Source: Microbacteriaceae bacterium (GTDB lineage Bacteria; Actinomycetota; Actinomycetes; Actinomycetales; Microbacteriaceae). Taken from it: a stretch of 7,165 bases of DNA. Shown here in pieces: positions 1-6,162 of the stretch; the first letter of the stretch is position 1; each line of letters starts with the position of its first letter. The notes below the pieces were generated by a model. It did not search any database and was not told where the DNA came from. It saw only the letters and a list, made by a program, of their open reading frames with translations. The stretch spans positions 1 through 7,165 of the forward strand of contig CANFKN010000065.1 in assembly GCA_947447385.1 (NCBI GenBank), given 5' to 3'. Made by a program: the position numbers and the translations under genes.

Positions 1-237
1 AACAGCTTCATAAAGCGCCGACTGGGCATTGCGACTAGTGGGCAAGTGGTGGGTTCTGGCGCTGGGCGCATCCAAGCGATTTTTGACAACATCGATGGCA
101 TGTTGACCAGCGGCTTAGTCTTTATCTTCATCTATGGCGTGCCGACTGAGGTGTTGATCGCTTCGTTTGTTTTAGCGATTGTCACACACTTGAGCACTGA
201 TGCACTGATGCGCCGGTTGCACCTAAAACGCAAGTAG
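1..237 (+). CDS. CDP-archaeol synthase-like CTP transferase, C-terminal fragment
   Basis: The reading frame is open from base 1 and ends in TAG, giving the last 78 residues of a protein whose start lies outside the window. The fragment begins with NSFIKRRLGI (residues 1-10) and carries an Asp pair in FDNIDGML (about 28-35). Two hydrophobic helices (about 36-48 and 52-66) and a basic tail, RRLHLKRK, follow. SFIKRRLG followed by a D-x-x-D element and terminal helices is the C-terminal signature of the CarS/CdsA superfamily. These enzymes transfer CMP from CTP to a lipid phosphate to give a CDP-lipid in the membrane. CdsA usually has a KD...PGHGG...DRxD element here. That element is absent and the spacing fits CarS better, so I favour CarS. 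The 3' end overlaps the convergent kinase-like gene by 15 bp. Family fairly sure; substrate unknown. Confidence 0.7.
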   Translation, partial: NSFIKRRLGIATSGQVVGSGAGRIQAIFDNIDGMLTSGLVFIFIYGVPTEVLIASFVLAIVTHLSTDALMRRLHLKRK

Positions 238-831
238 CAATAATGCAGAAGCCACTGGCACCGTCAAGTTGTCCAAGCCGAGTGGTGAGTATCGTTCGAT
301 AACGGCGAGTGTCGCCGCAATCGCAAGAGCAGGCAAAACTGCAGCTGCGCCGGTGCCTAGAATCATCGCTAGAGCTACGAGAAAGAATACTGCCGAGCCG
401 AACCAAGTCTTGTTAGGCGACTTCGTTAGAGTGCCGGTTAGCCCCGCAAGTGAGTCGGCGAGTGTAACTATCAGCACGCTCGGAATGAATACACTCAAGT
501 CAGGCAGCGAACAAAAATAGGCTGCAAGGTAGCCAAAGGTTAGAACATATTGGCCAACGGTGCGACGCGAAACATCGTTGACCGAAGTGAGAAGTTTGAG
601 GCGGCTGAGCACATAGAAAGTTACTCCGCCGCTGGCAACGAGCACCACGAACACAACCTGCGGCAAATAGAGGTAGTCGAGAATTAGTAGAAAGCCAGAG
701 GCGATGTGTGCGACTCGTCGCATGATTTCGGGCGAGACCCCAAACTTGCGTTTTATGAATTCAATCGCGCCAAAAACGACCCCGAACAACAGCGAGAAGC
801 CGACAGCGAGCAGCAGGGTTTCGGGCGTCAT
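223..831 (-). CDS. Phytol/dolichol kinase-like integral membrane protein (CTP-transferase superfamily)
   Basis: A 202-residue protein with about seven hydrophobic segments. The motif series matches the SEC59/VTE5 group of CTP-dependent lipid-alcohol kinases: RRVAHIASG (38-46), RRTVGQY (89-95), TLADSLAGLTG (123-133), KTWFGS (141-146) and, near the C-terminus, ER...LGLDNLTVP (179-192). The conserved Asp126, Lys141, Glu179 and Asp187-Asn188 are all present. Known members phosphorylate phytol or dolichol with CTP; related folds are cytidylyltransferases, so CMP transfer is an alternative. The ATG start overlaps the stop of the upstream GNAT-like gene as ATGA, which indicates translational coupling and fixes the start. 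It is the last gene of the operon, and its 3' end runs 15 bp into the convergent CarS-like gene. The natural substrate cannot be read from the sequence. Confidence 0.75.
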   Translation of the reverse strand: MTPETLLLAVGFSLLFGVVFGAIEFIKRKFGVSPEIMRRVAHIASGFLLILDYLYLPQVVFVVLVASGGVTFYVLSRLKLLTSVNDVSRRTVGQYVLTFGYLAAYFCSLPDLSVFIPSVLIVTLADSLAGLTGTLTKSPNKTWFGSAVFFLVALAMILGTGAAAVLPALAIAATLAVIERYSPLGLDNLTVPVASALLLLAF

Positions 832-1331
832 CGCTTGCCTCGAATGGCAAATAGAGGCTTGGCCGTGCTGGTGTGTCGGCGAACCGCGGTTCGTGCAGTT
901 TTTGAAAGCCGCTTAGCAATGAAGCCGCCCCAGCTGCGCAGAGCAACTTGGCCGAGAGTGGCCTTTCGAAACCCAAGCTTGGCGACCACATAGCGAATCA
1001 GCGCTGGGTCATAGCTAGCCATGACTAGCGTTGATCGGTCATTTGTTAGTTCTCGTGCTAGTTCGGCAAACGCAACGGCGCTGCGAAACTCTGGTTTCAC
1101 AAACATCAAGCCAACCTCTTTGACACCGGGCGCGAGTCGCTCTCGCACACCCCACCCTGCAAGGTTGCCCTCACTCCACAGCAGAATCAAGTCGCCACTA
1201 TTGGCTACCTTTTGAAGCGCTCGGCGACTGCGGGGCGTGAGCCCGGGTTCGGCAAGAACCTGCTGTTCGATTTGAGTTAGCACCTCAGGCAAAGCGACTG
1301 GGTCGTGCGTGGTGGTTGCAATTAGAGCCAA
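828..1331 (-). CDS. Divergent GNAT-like acyltransferase domain protein
   Basis: A 167-residue protein from a TTG start. The frame is open further upstream, but that part lies inside the CDP-alcohol transferase gene and reads as arginine-rich out-of-frame sequence, so it was excluded. From Asp47 on the pattern is GNAT-like: LILLWSEGNLAGWGVRE (48-64, beta hairpin), VKEVGLMFVKPEFRS (70-84, beta4 and the start of alpha3), then DPALIRYVVAKLGFRKA (108-124), the typical 'DxxxxxFYxxLGF' end of the fold. The acetyl-CoA pyrophosphate loop (R/QxxGxG/A) is poorly conserved, reading FRSAVAF with no glycine, so it may use another donor or be non-catalytic. The start overlaps the upstream stop by 10 nt, and the stop overlaps the next ATG by 4 nt. 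The TTG has no clear Shine-Dalgarno, which suggests coupling. An aminoacyl- or acyl-transfer to a lipid head group would fit the context but is unproven. Confidence 0.65.
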   Translation of the reverse strand: MALIATTTHDPVALPEVLTQIEQQVLAEPGLTPRSRRALQKVANSGDLILLWSEGNLAGWGVRERLAPGVKEVGLMFVKPEFRSAVAFAELARELTNDRSTLVMASYDPALIRYVVAKLGFRKATLGQVALRSWGGFIAKRLSKTARTAVRRHTSTAKPLFAIRGKR

Positions 1332-1924
1332 ATCACTGCACCAACGGCAATCAGCATTGAGGCGGGAATCCAAAACATCAGCACGCCGGTCTTGCGGGTG
1401 CGCACGGTTGAAAGTTGGCCCAATGCAAGAGCCACGAGGATGCCCGCAATTAGCCATTCGTTCAGATCGATTACGCGCGTCGCCATGTAGATCAGCACTA
1501 CCGCCAAGGTTAGGTGAGGTGTAACGATTCCGGTGTAATAGAGCGTGCTGCCTTGGCTTTCGAAGCCGTTGACGGTGAAGAGCACGAGTCGAACGATGCC
1601 GCAAGCAAGAATCAAAAAACCAACTGCGAAGCCGAGCGGGCCGCGAAGCAATACCTGTTCAACTGCAACCGCAGCCAGCACCGAATAGTTGATGGCATCG
1701 ACCATGCTGTCGAGAATTCGGCCAAACTCACTTGCAGTTCCGAGCTTGCGAGCCAAAAAACCGTCGAGTGTGTCGAGAACGAATGCTGCAACTGAGAACA
1801 CAATAGCGAGCTTGGCGTTTGACTCGAGCAAAAAGGCGATTGCTGCCCAAGCCGCCAACAGACTGGTTAGTGAGACGCCGCCTGCCCAACCCAGCTGCGA
1901 GCCAATATATCTAATTCGTTTCAC
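1322..1924 (-). CDS. CDP-alcohol phosphatidyltransferase, phosphatidylserine synthase-like (class II)
   Basis: A 200-residue membrane enzyme with about six helices. It contains a perfect CDP-alcohol phosphatidyltransferase signature, DG(x)2AR(x)8G(x)3D(x)3D: Asp51, Asp54-Gly55, Ala58-Arg59, Gly68, Asp72 and Asp76. These Asp residues bind two metals and the CDP-lipid, and the enzyme exchanges CMP for an alcohol head group. Downstream, an 'RLxxF' element (112-116) and YYTGIVTPH (129-137) resemble the 'RLARFN ... YFxGLPxP' region of class-II PssA and archaetidylserine synthases rather than PgsA. Serine is therefore the favoured acceptor, with inositol or glycerol phosphate as alternatives. The start is GTG (1924-1922), inside the last 14 nt of the upstream gene, with a weak AGGA at 1938-1935. 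Its substrate could be the product of the CarS-like enzyme at the left edge. Confidence 0.85.
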   Translation of the reverse strand: MKRIRYIGSQLGWAGGVSLTSLLAAWAAIAFLLESNAKLAIVFSVAAFVLDTLDGFLARKLGTASEFGRILDSMVDAINYSVLAAVAVEQVLLRGPLGFAVGFLILACGIVRLVLFTVNGFESQGSTLYYTGIVTPHLTLAVVLIYMATRVIDLNEWLIAGILVALALGQLSTVRTRKTGVLMFWIPASMLIAVGAVIWL

Positions 1925-4355
1925 GAGTGATGGTTCCTAAGATTCCGTTGATGGTGATGGTTTCGCCGTTGACAAGTCTTGAGGTGGCATTTGGAGCCGC
2001 AACAACGGCAGGAATGCCGATTTCGCGTGCAATGATTGCCGCGTGTGACAACGCGTTGCCACGTTCGGCCACGATGCCAGCTGCTTGCGTGAAGAGCAGG
2101 GTCCAGCCTGGGTCGATATGGTGAACCACCAAGATCTTGCCGCGCACATCGACGTTCGGGTCAAACTCTTTGCAAATAATCACTTCGGCGGTCAGCACGC
2201 CCGGTGCAACGCCTTTGCCGGCCAGAGCGTCGGCGTCTGTTATAGGCGACACGGCATGCAGGTGAGCAACAGCAATCGTGCCGGCGCCGTGCATCGCCAA
2301 GCTCATGTTCTTTGATTCATAGTCGGCAAAAAGCGCTTTGCGCTGGGCAACGATTGGTTTCGCGTCGAGGCTCCAAGCGTGAGCGTTGACAATTTCATCG
2401 ACCTCGTGTTCGGTTAGCCAATAAATATCGCGGGCTTGTTCGAGCAGCCCTTCGCTAACCAACACCTTTGCAACCGCATCATAAAGCGAACGAGATAGGT
2501 CAAAGGTTTGTGCTCGATTAAACCTAAAACGCTCACGCCAATCGATTGCGCGGCGGGTGTTGTTTGCGACCCAACGAAGCAGAGGGCGCTGAAGGCGCGG
2601 CACGTGCGATGGCCAAGTCAAGGCTTCTGCAGGTTTTGAAGTGCCGGGGGAGTGCGCAGCCGCGTATTCTGCGAAAGTTGATTCGTGAGCCTTGAGCGCC
2701 ATTTGCAATACATCGGCGATGTCGTCAGTGAGTCGAACCGACTCCAACTTGAGTTCGCCAGGGGTTCGCGAACCAAACGCGGCGATATATTCATCTGCCG
2801 CTTTCGCCACTTGAGACCAACTCGGCGTTATTCGCAGGGCATCGATTGTGCTCACACTCTCGCTGTTCATAGCCTTGGCGATTGTCGCACCAACCCCCGA
2901 TAGCTGCTCGAGAGGCTTGAGGCTGGCTCGGTCGCTCAACCCCTGCAGAAATGCTAGATAAGAGGTTTGGTCTTCGCCACTAAAGAAATATTTCTTGAGC
3001 AGGCCGTGAAAAACCATAAGTTTCACGTCGTTCAAAATCGGGGTCGCCCAGTCGGCAAGCAGTTCGGCGCGAATCTTCTTTGAAGCATCGAGCAGCTCAG
3101 CGGCGTTTACAAAATCAACGTGATAGCCCTTGAAGAACGCCAACTTGCGGGCGAACTTTTGGCGAAAGCGTCTTGAGCGACGTTCAGAGGTTTGCAACAC
3201 CCAGATTAATCGAACGATCGCGGCAATAGAACGGGCATCGAGCCGGCCCTGCCTTTTGGGCTTTTCACCGCGCGTTACAACAGGGTTCAACATGGCCTCG
3301 AAGAACTCTTGATTGGCCCTGCCAGGCAAGAACTTCAGCAAGACATACCAGTTGGTGATGCGGTAATAAACGTGGCCGTTCAAATAGCCGAGCATGTTTC
3401 TAAAGACAGACTCATCGGCCTTCAAGAGTTTTTCTGGCGTGCCTAGCAACCGAAAGAACGACTGATAAACGCCGGCATAAAGCTCGCGAATCACCGAATA
3501 AGTCAGCGGCAATGTTATTCCGGGGTAGTTCTCTGAAATGTTGGTTGAATCCCAGTCGAGCTCAAAATCAAGGCGGGCGACAGTGATAGGGCGCATCTGC
3601 AAGAACATCACGTTGCCGTCTTTGGCAGACCATTCGATATCGAGAGGGCGACCAACGCGCGCCTCTGCTTCGAGAGCCTTTTGGCAAAGAGTGCGCATCG
3701 CGGCCGAAAGGGCTTCGCGCTCTAGAGTCTCTCGCGGCACGACGGTTTCGCGTGCATCGCTGCCCTCGACCACGGTGTTGCGCCAAGAATCAACCGCGTG
3801 AATCTCGAGAGCACCCGACCCATTCTCGGTGAACAGAACACCAGATGATGTTCCATAGAACATCTCTTGCACGATAAACGAGCCGCCAATTTCAAAATTC
3901 AATGCCTGGCGTTCGCGCGCATATCGAATCACGCGAAGCGAAAGCATGCTCAAAAAGCATGCCTTGGCGTGATCGTGAAGTGCTTCAAGGTTGTAGTCAA
4001 CGTCAACGAATGACTCGTATTGACCTGCAAATGAGGCATCTGGCCCGTCTTCAACGGCTGCCGAGGTTCTAAAGCTCACCTTGTGCCAATGGTTAGCTTT
4101 AACCTGTTGGTGCACCAGGTCAAGACGGTCTTCGTTGATGCTCAATTTGTCTGTGATTCTCTCGACAGCCGCCGCTAAGGCCTGCTCGTCGCCAGTAGCA
4201 AAATAGGCAGCAATAGCCGACGAAAAGTGTGCGCGGTGTTGCTCGAAATCGCCAATTGATTCGGCAAACGGCACTACGACGAATGCTGGCACTGGCAACC
4301 CAAACTCATCGCGCAGGCGAATAAGGCCTTGTGCCTTGCCACCTAGATTCATCAT
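1911..4355 (-). CDS. PEP synthase-like ATP-dependent phosphotransferase (ATP-grasp + central domain + phosphohistidine domain)
   Basis: An 814-residue soluble protein. The N-terminal third is a PPDK/PEP-synthase ATP-binding domain: NLGGKAQGL with Lys7, SFRTSAAVEDG...SFAGQYESF (95-116, Arg96), then DIEWSAKDG and QMRPIT (239-258). The middle (about 260-700) is poorly conserved but keeps 'ENYPGITLPLTYS' and 'RERFRFNRAQ...IYWLT' landmarks. The C-terminus (715-805) is the swivelling domain with catalytic His771 in GNALSHAAIIAREIGIPAVV. It ends there: the PEP/pyruvate TIM barrel of true PEP synthase is missing. The layout equals rifampin phosphotransferase, which moves the ATP beta-phosphate through His to an alcohol. 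A small or lipid alcohol is therefore a reasonable acceptor; antibiotic inactivation is possible but less likely in this operon. ATG 4355 overlaps the UbiA stop as ATGA; a second ATG follows directly at 4352. The open frame further upstream lies inside the UbiA gene and was excluded. Confidence 0.85.
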   Translation of the reverse strand: MMNLGGKAQGLIRLRDEFGLPVPAFVVVPFAESIGDFEQHRAHFSSAIAAYFATGDEQALAAAVERITDKLSINEDRLDLVHQQVKANHWHKVSFRTSAAVEDGPDASFAGQYESFVDVDYNLEALHDHAKACFLSMLSLRVIRYARERQALNFEIGGSFIVQEMFYGTSSGVLFTENGSGALEIHAVDSWRNTVVEGSDARETVVPRETLEREALSAAMRTLCQKALEAEARVGRPLDIEWSAKDGNVMFLQMRPITVARLDFELDWDSTNISENYPGITLPLTYSVIRELYAGVYQSFFRLLGTPEKLLKADESVFRNMLGYLNGHVYYRITNWYVLLKFLPGRANQEFFEAMLNPVVTRGEKPKRQGRLDARSIAAIVRLIWVLQTSERRSRRFRQKFARKLAFFKGYHVDFVNAAELLDASKKIRAELLADWATPILNDVKLMVFHGLLKKYFFSGEDQTSYLAFLQGLSDRASLKPLEQLSGVGATIAKAMNSESVSTIDALRITPSWSQVAKAADEYIAAFGSRTPGELKLESVRLTDDIADVLQMALKAHESTFAEYAAAHSPGTSKPAEALTWPSHVPRLQRPLLRWVANNTRRAIDWRERFRFNRAQTFDLSRSLYDAVAKVLVSEGLLEQARDIYWLTEHEVDEIVNAHAWSLDAKPIVAQRKALFADYESKNMSLAMHGAGTIAVAHLHAVSPITDADALAGKGVAPGVLTAEVIICKEFDPNVDVRGKILVVHHIDPGWTLLFTQAAGIVAERGNALSHAAIIAREIGIPAVVAAPNATSRLVNGETITINGILGTITRETN

Positions 4356-5200
4356 GAGAGGAAAGCCAATGTGCCGAGGGTCATGAATTGAGCAAAGACC
4401 ACGATTTGAATCACTTTGTCGGCGGGTCTTGCCCTGCCCGTGCCGCCGAGAACAGCGACCAACCCAAGCAGGGCAAACCACCAGCCTTTATAAGGGGCAA
4501 TCAGTAGGCAGGCAGTCAACGTCGCCAATGCCATAAACCAAATCGACTGCTTTCGACCCCAAACAGCCGGGTATGTGTCAGCAACCACAAGACCAGCCGC
4601 GTCGCGACGAATTTCAAACTTGCGCATCACCTCAACGCTTGCCATTATTGCCACCAGCGCAACGATTCCTGCCAGAGCATGAACCGGGTTGTTTTGGCCA
4701 TAAATTGCGCACCCCCAAAGCCCAAAGAAAATGAATATGGCTTGGTGTGTGGCGAAATAGGCGGTGAAGTGTTTCTCTAGCCAAGATGAAGCGAAAAATT
4801 CAAAGAAAGTGAGCGCCGAAAACGCTAAAACTCCAAGGTAGGCAAACACGCTCAGCCAGCTGCCAAGAATCAAGGCGATCGCAAGAACTGCGCCAATCTC
4901 GAGTGCGAAGGCGAAGCATCCGAGCCCGATGAGTTTTCGTGCCGAAATCGCGCCGCGTTGAAATGGGCGATTCGGGTAGTTCGCGTCGTCGTGCCCGCGA
5001 TCTTTGAACTCGTCCATAACGCGCTGCCGCAACAAGAACGCTATGAAGGTTAGGGCGATCAAGCCTGTGAGCGCAAAAACAGTTTTATCAAGCTGCCGTT
5101 CAGAGAACACGGCGGTGATCCAAACCGCTGTGCCAACAGAGAGCACGCTAGTGGCGAGTGGCGAAAAACGCTCTCGAAAATATACCGCTAAAGAATGCAA
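4352..5200 (-). CDS. UbiA family prenyltransferase
   Basis: A 282-residue integral membrane protein with about eight to nine helices. Its first Asp-rich motif, DEFKDRGHD (63-71), followed by NYPNRPFQRGAIS (74-86), is the diphosphate/Mg-binding site of UbiA enzymes. These transfer a prenyl group from a prenyl diphosphate to an aromatic ring, haem or glycerol phosphate. The second Asp-rich loop is replaced by EVMRKFEIRRD (190-200) with ADTYPAVWG (207-215) downstream, a variant that keeps charged residues. That makes a plain 4-hydroxybenzoate or menaquinone enzyme less likely. The start is TTG (5200), 5 nt after the stop of the membrane protein upstream. No ATG lies before the first active-site motif, and a later GTG would cut helix 1. 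The ATGA overlap with the PEP-synthase-like gene ties the two products. DGGGP-synthase-like ether-lipid formation is an attractive but unproven role. Confidence 0.8.
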   Translation of the reverse strand: MHSLAVYFRERFSPLATSVLSVGTAVWITAVFSERQLDKTVFALTGLIALTFIAFLLRQRVMDEFKDRGHDDANYPNRPFQRGAISARKLIGLGCFAFALEIGAVLAIALILGSWLSVFAYLGVLAFSALTFFEFFASSWLEKHFTAYFATHQAIFIFFGLWGCAIYGQNNPVHALAGIVALVAIMASVEVMRKFEIRRDAAGLVVADTYPAVWGRKQSIWFMALATLTACLLIAPYKGWWFALLGLVAVLGGTGRARPADKVIQIVVFAQFMTLGTLAFLS

Positions 5201-5205
5201 AACGT

Positions 5206-5856
5206 TTAGCGAGCGATGTATGCAGGGCTCTTGCGAGCGTGCACCACGAGCAAACCGATTAGGGCAGCTAGCAGCACGTGGCCGTTCCAGTTCTGAAGTT
5301 CATCATCTTTGCTCACTAGCAATACAACTGCCGACAGGGTCACCACGTTGAAGAACAGGCGGGTGAAGATTGCCGTGCGGTCAGCGGCGATGTGCTTAGT
5401 CACGACGTGCACCGCTGGCATCAGAGCGCCTGCAAACACAATCACATAGAGCAAGATCGCAGCCGGGTGAGCGTTGAAATAGAAGAGGCCTGTGTCGCTA
5501 AATGATGGTTGTGAAGGTGAAACGAAGGTGCGAATTACGAATAGAACACCAATCACGGCGGTTGCAACGACCAGTAGGTTTCGACGAGCGGCAGGCTTGA
5601 AGTCTGAGGTGCCGGCAGCAACGAAGAAAAGATTGGCTGCGGCAAAGGGAATCACACCAATTGTTGTCCAAGGCGCTAGGTCATCGGGGTGCGTGCCAAC
5701 GATGATTGACCAGACCGCGAACGCAGTAGCCAACAGGGCAAGACCGGTTCCAAACATTCGAAAGCCAAAGTTTTTGCTAGCGATGAATCGCACGGCTACG
5801 ACTGCAAGAGAAACAGCGCCAACCAAAAAGAAAATAAATGCGTTTAGGTTTGTCAT
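5206..5856 (-). CDS. Seven-helix membrane protein of unknown function
   Basis: I do not recognise this 216-residue protein. It has seven clear hydrophobic segments (about 4-24, 34-53, 63-82, 93-111, 130-151, 163-182 and 192-206) and short loops. There is an FRMFG stretch after helix 1, a conserved-looking FNAHPAAILLYV (127-138) at the start of helix 5, and a short basic C-terminus, HARKSPAYIAR. No signal peptide, cofactor motif or cysteine pair is visible. It is the first gene of the operon; the UbiA gene starts 5 nt after its stop, so it is probably made with the lipid enzymes and could be an accessory subunit, transporter or sensor. The ATG has no Shine-Dalgarno, but a promoter lies just upstream, so the transcript may be very short-leadered or leaderless. 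Confident as a gene; function unknown. Confidence 0.75.
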   Translation of the reverse strand: MTNLNAFIFFLVGAVSLAVVAVRFIASKNFGFRMFGTGLALLATAFAVWSIIVGTHPDDLAPWTTIGVIPFAAANLFFVAAGTSDFKPAARRNLLVVATAVIGVLFVIRTFVSPSQPSFSDTGLFYFNAHPAAILLYVIVFAGALMPAVHVVTKHIAADRTAIFTRLFFNVVTLSAVVLLVSKDDELQNWNGHVLLAALIGLLVVHARKSPAYIAR

Positions 5857-5873
5857 GGCACAAACTGTAGCCG

Positions 5874-5901
5874 ATTATTCGGCGACGTGCCTAGTAGCCA
5901 A
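5874..5901 (-). promoter_or_regulatory. Candidate promoter of the lipid operon
   Basis: Reading on the minus strand, TTGGCT (5901-5896) and AATAAT (5879-5874) lie 16 nt apart. They match the sigma-70 type consensus at 4/6 and 5/6 positions. A start near 5867 would leave a leader of about 11 nt. A second -10-like box, TACAGT (5869-5864), lies 7 nt before the ATG and would give a leaderless mRNA, a common arrangement in actinobacteria. The -10 box is flanked by GCCGA/TCGGC arms (5871-5884). No Shine-Dalgarno precedes the ATG, which supports either reading. Confidence 0.5.
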
Positions 5902-5927
5902 AAATTGCTACATTACGAAAGAAAGAG

Positions 5928-6158
5928 TTATTTTGTGCGTCGCTTGACGAGTCTCACAATAAACGAACTCGCAAAAGTGATGACGCCAAAGGCAGCCAGA
6001 ACCCAGAACAACCAAATGTGCTGATCTGCTGCCTGTTGGCAGGTCATGAAACCTGAGTTTTGTTCTGGGCAAGTCTTAGGGTCGATGTAACCGATGAGCG
6101 ATGCCGGTGCGGCTACCAATGCAATCAACGCAATCATGGCCAAACTGTTGTTCTTCAT
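5928..6158 (-). CDS. Small two-helix membrane protein with an external cysteine pair
   Basis: A 76-residue protein of no family I recognise. It has an N-terminal hydrophobic helix (about 5-24), a loop of about 23 residues with Cys30 and Cys40, a second helix (about 48-69) and a strongly basic end, RLVKRRTK. The positive tail predicts a cytoplasmic C-terminus, so with two helices the cysteine loop should face outside, where a disulfide could form. The start is well supported: AGGAGG at 6171-6166 lies 7 nt before the ATG. That Shine-Dalgarno sits in one arm of a perfect hairpin, so translation may be gated. It lies 53 nt downstream of the SDR stop and may be cotranscribed with it; the next gene has its own promoter. 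The first helix could instead be a cleaved signal peptide. Confidence 0.65.
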   Translation of the reverse strand: MKNNSLAMIALIALVAAPASLIGYIDPKTCPEQNSGFMTCQQAADQHIWLFWVLAAFGVITFASSFIVRLVKRRTK

Positions 6159-6162
6159 AGTG

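Noticed and set aside
1332..1604. N-terminal extension of the GNAT-like protein from an ATG at 1604
   Set aside because: It would overlap almost half of the well-supported CDP-alcohol transferase gene and consists of low-complexity Arg/His-rich sequence. The TTG at 1331 gives a normal overlap.
4356..4481. N-terminal extension of the PEP-synthase-like protein by 42 residues
   Set aside because: It lies within the UbiA coding region in another frame and reads as Arg/Cys-rich noise. The family domain begins at the NLGGK motif right after the coupled ATG at 4355.
4..5351. Other plus-strand open frames of 60-115 residues over the operon
   Set aside because: All lie opposite genes with clear family motifs and have unnatural composition.
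5894..5911. GTAGC/GCTAC hairpin as terminator of the small membrane protein gene
   Set aside because: The stem is 5 bp with an 8-nt loop and no U-run follows in the minus-strand transcript; more likely part of the promoter region.
5492..5947. 151-residue plus-strand open frame
   Set aside because: It is antisense to the seven-helix protein, runs across its promoter, is rich in Thr/Arg/Ala without domain features and lacks a Shine-Dalgarno.
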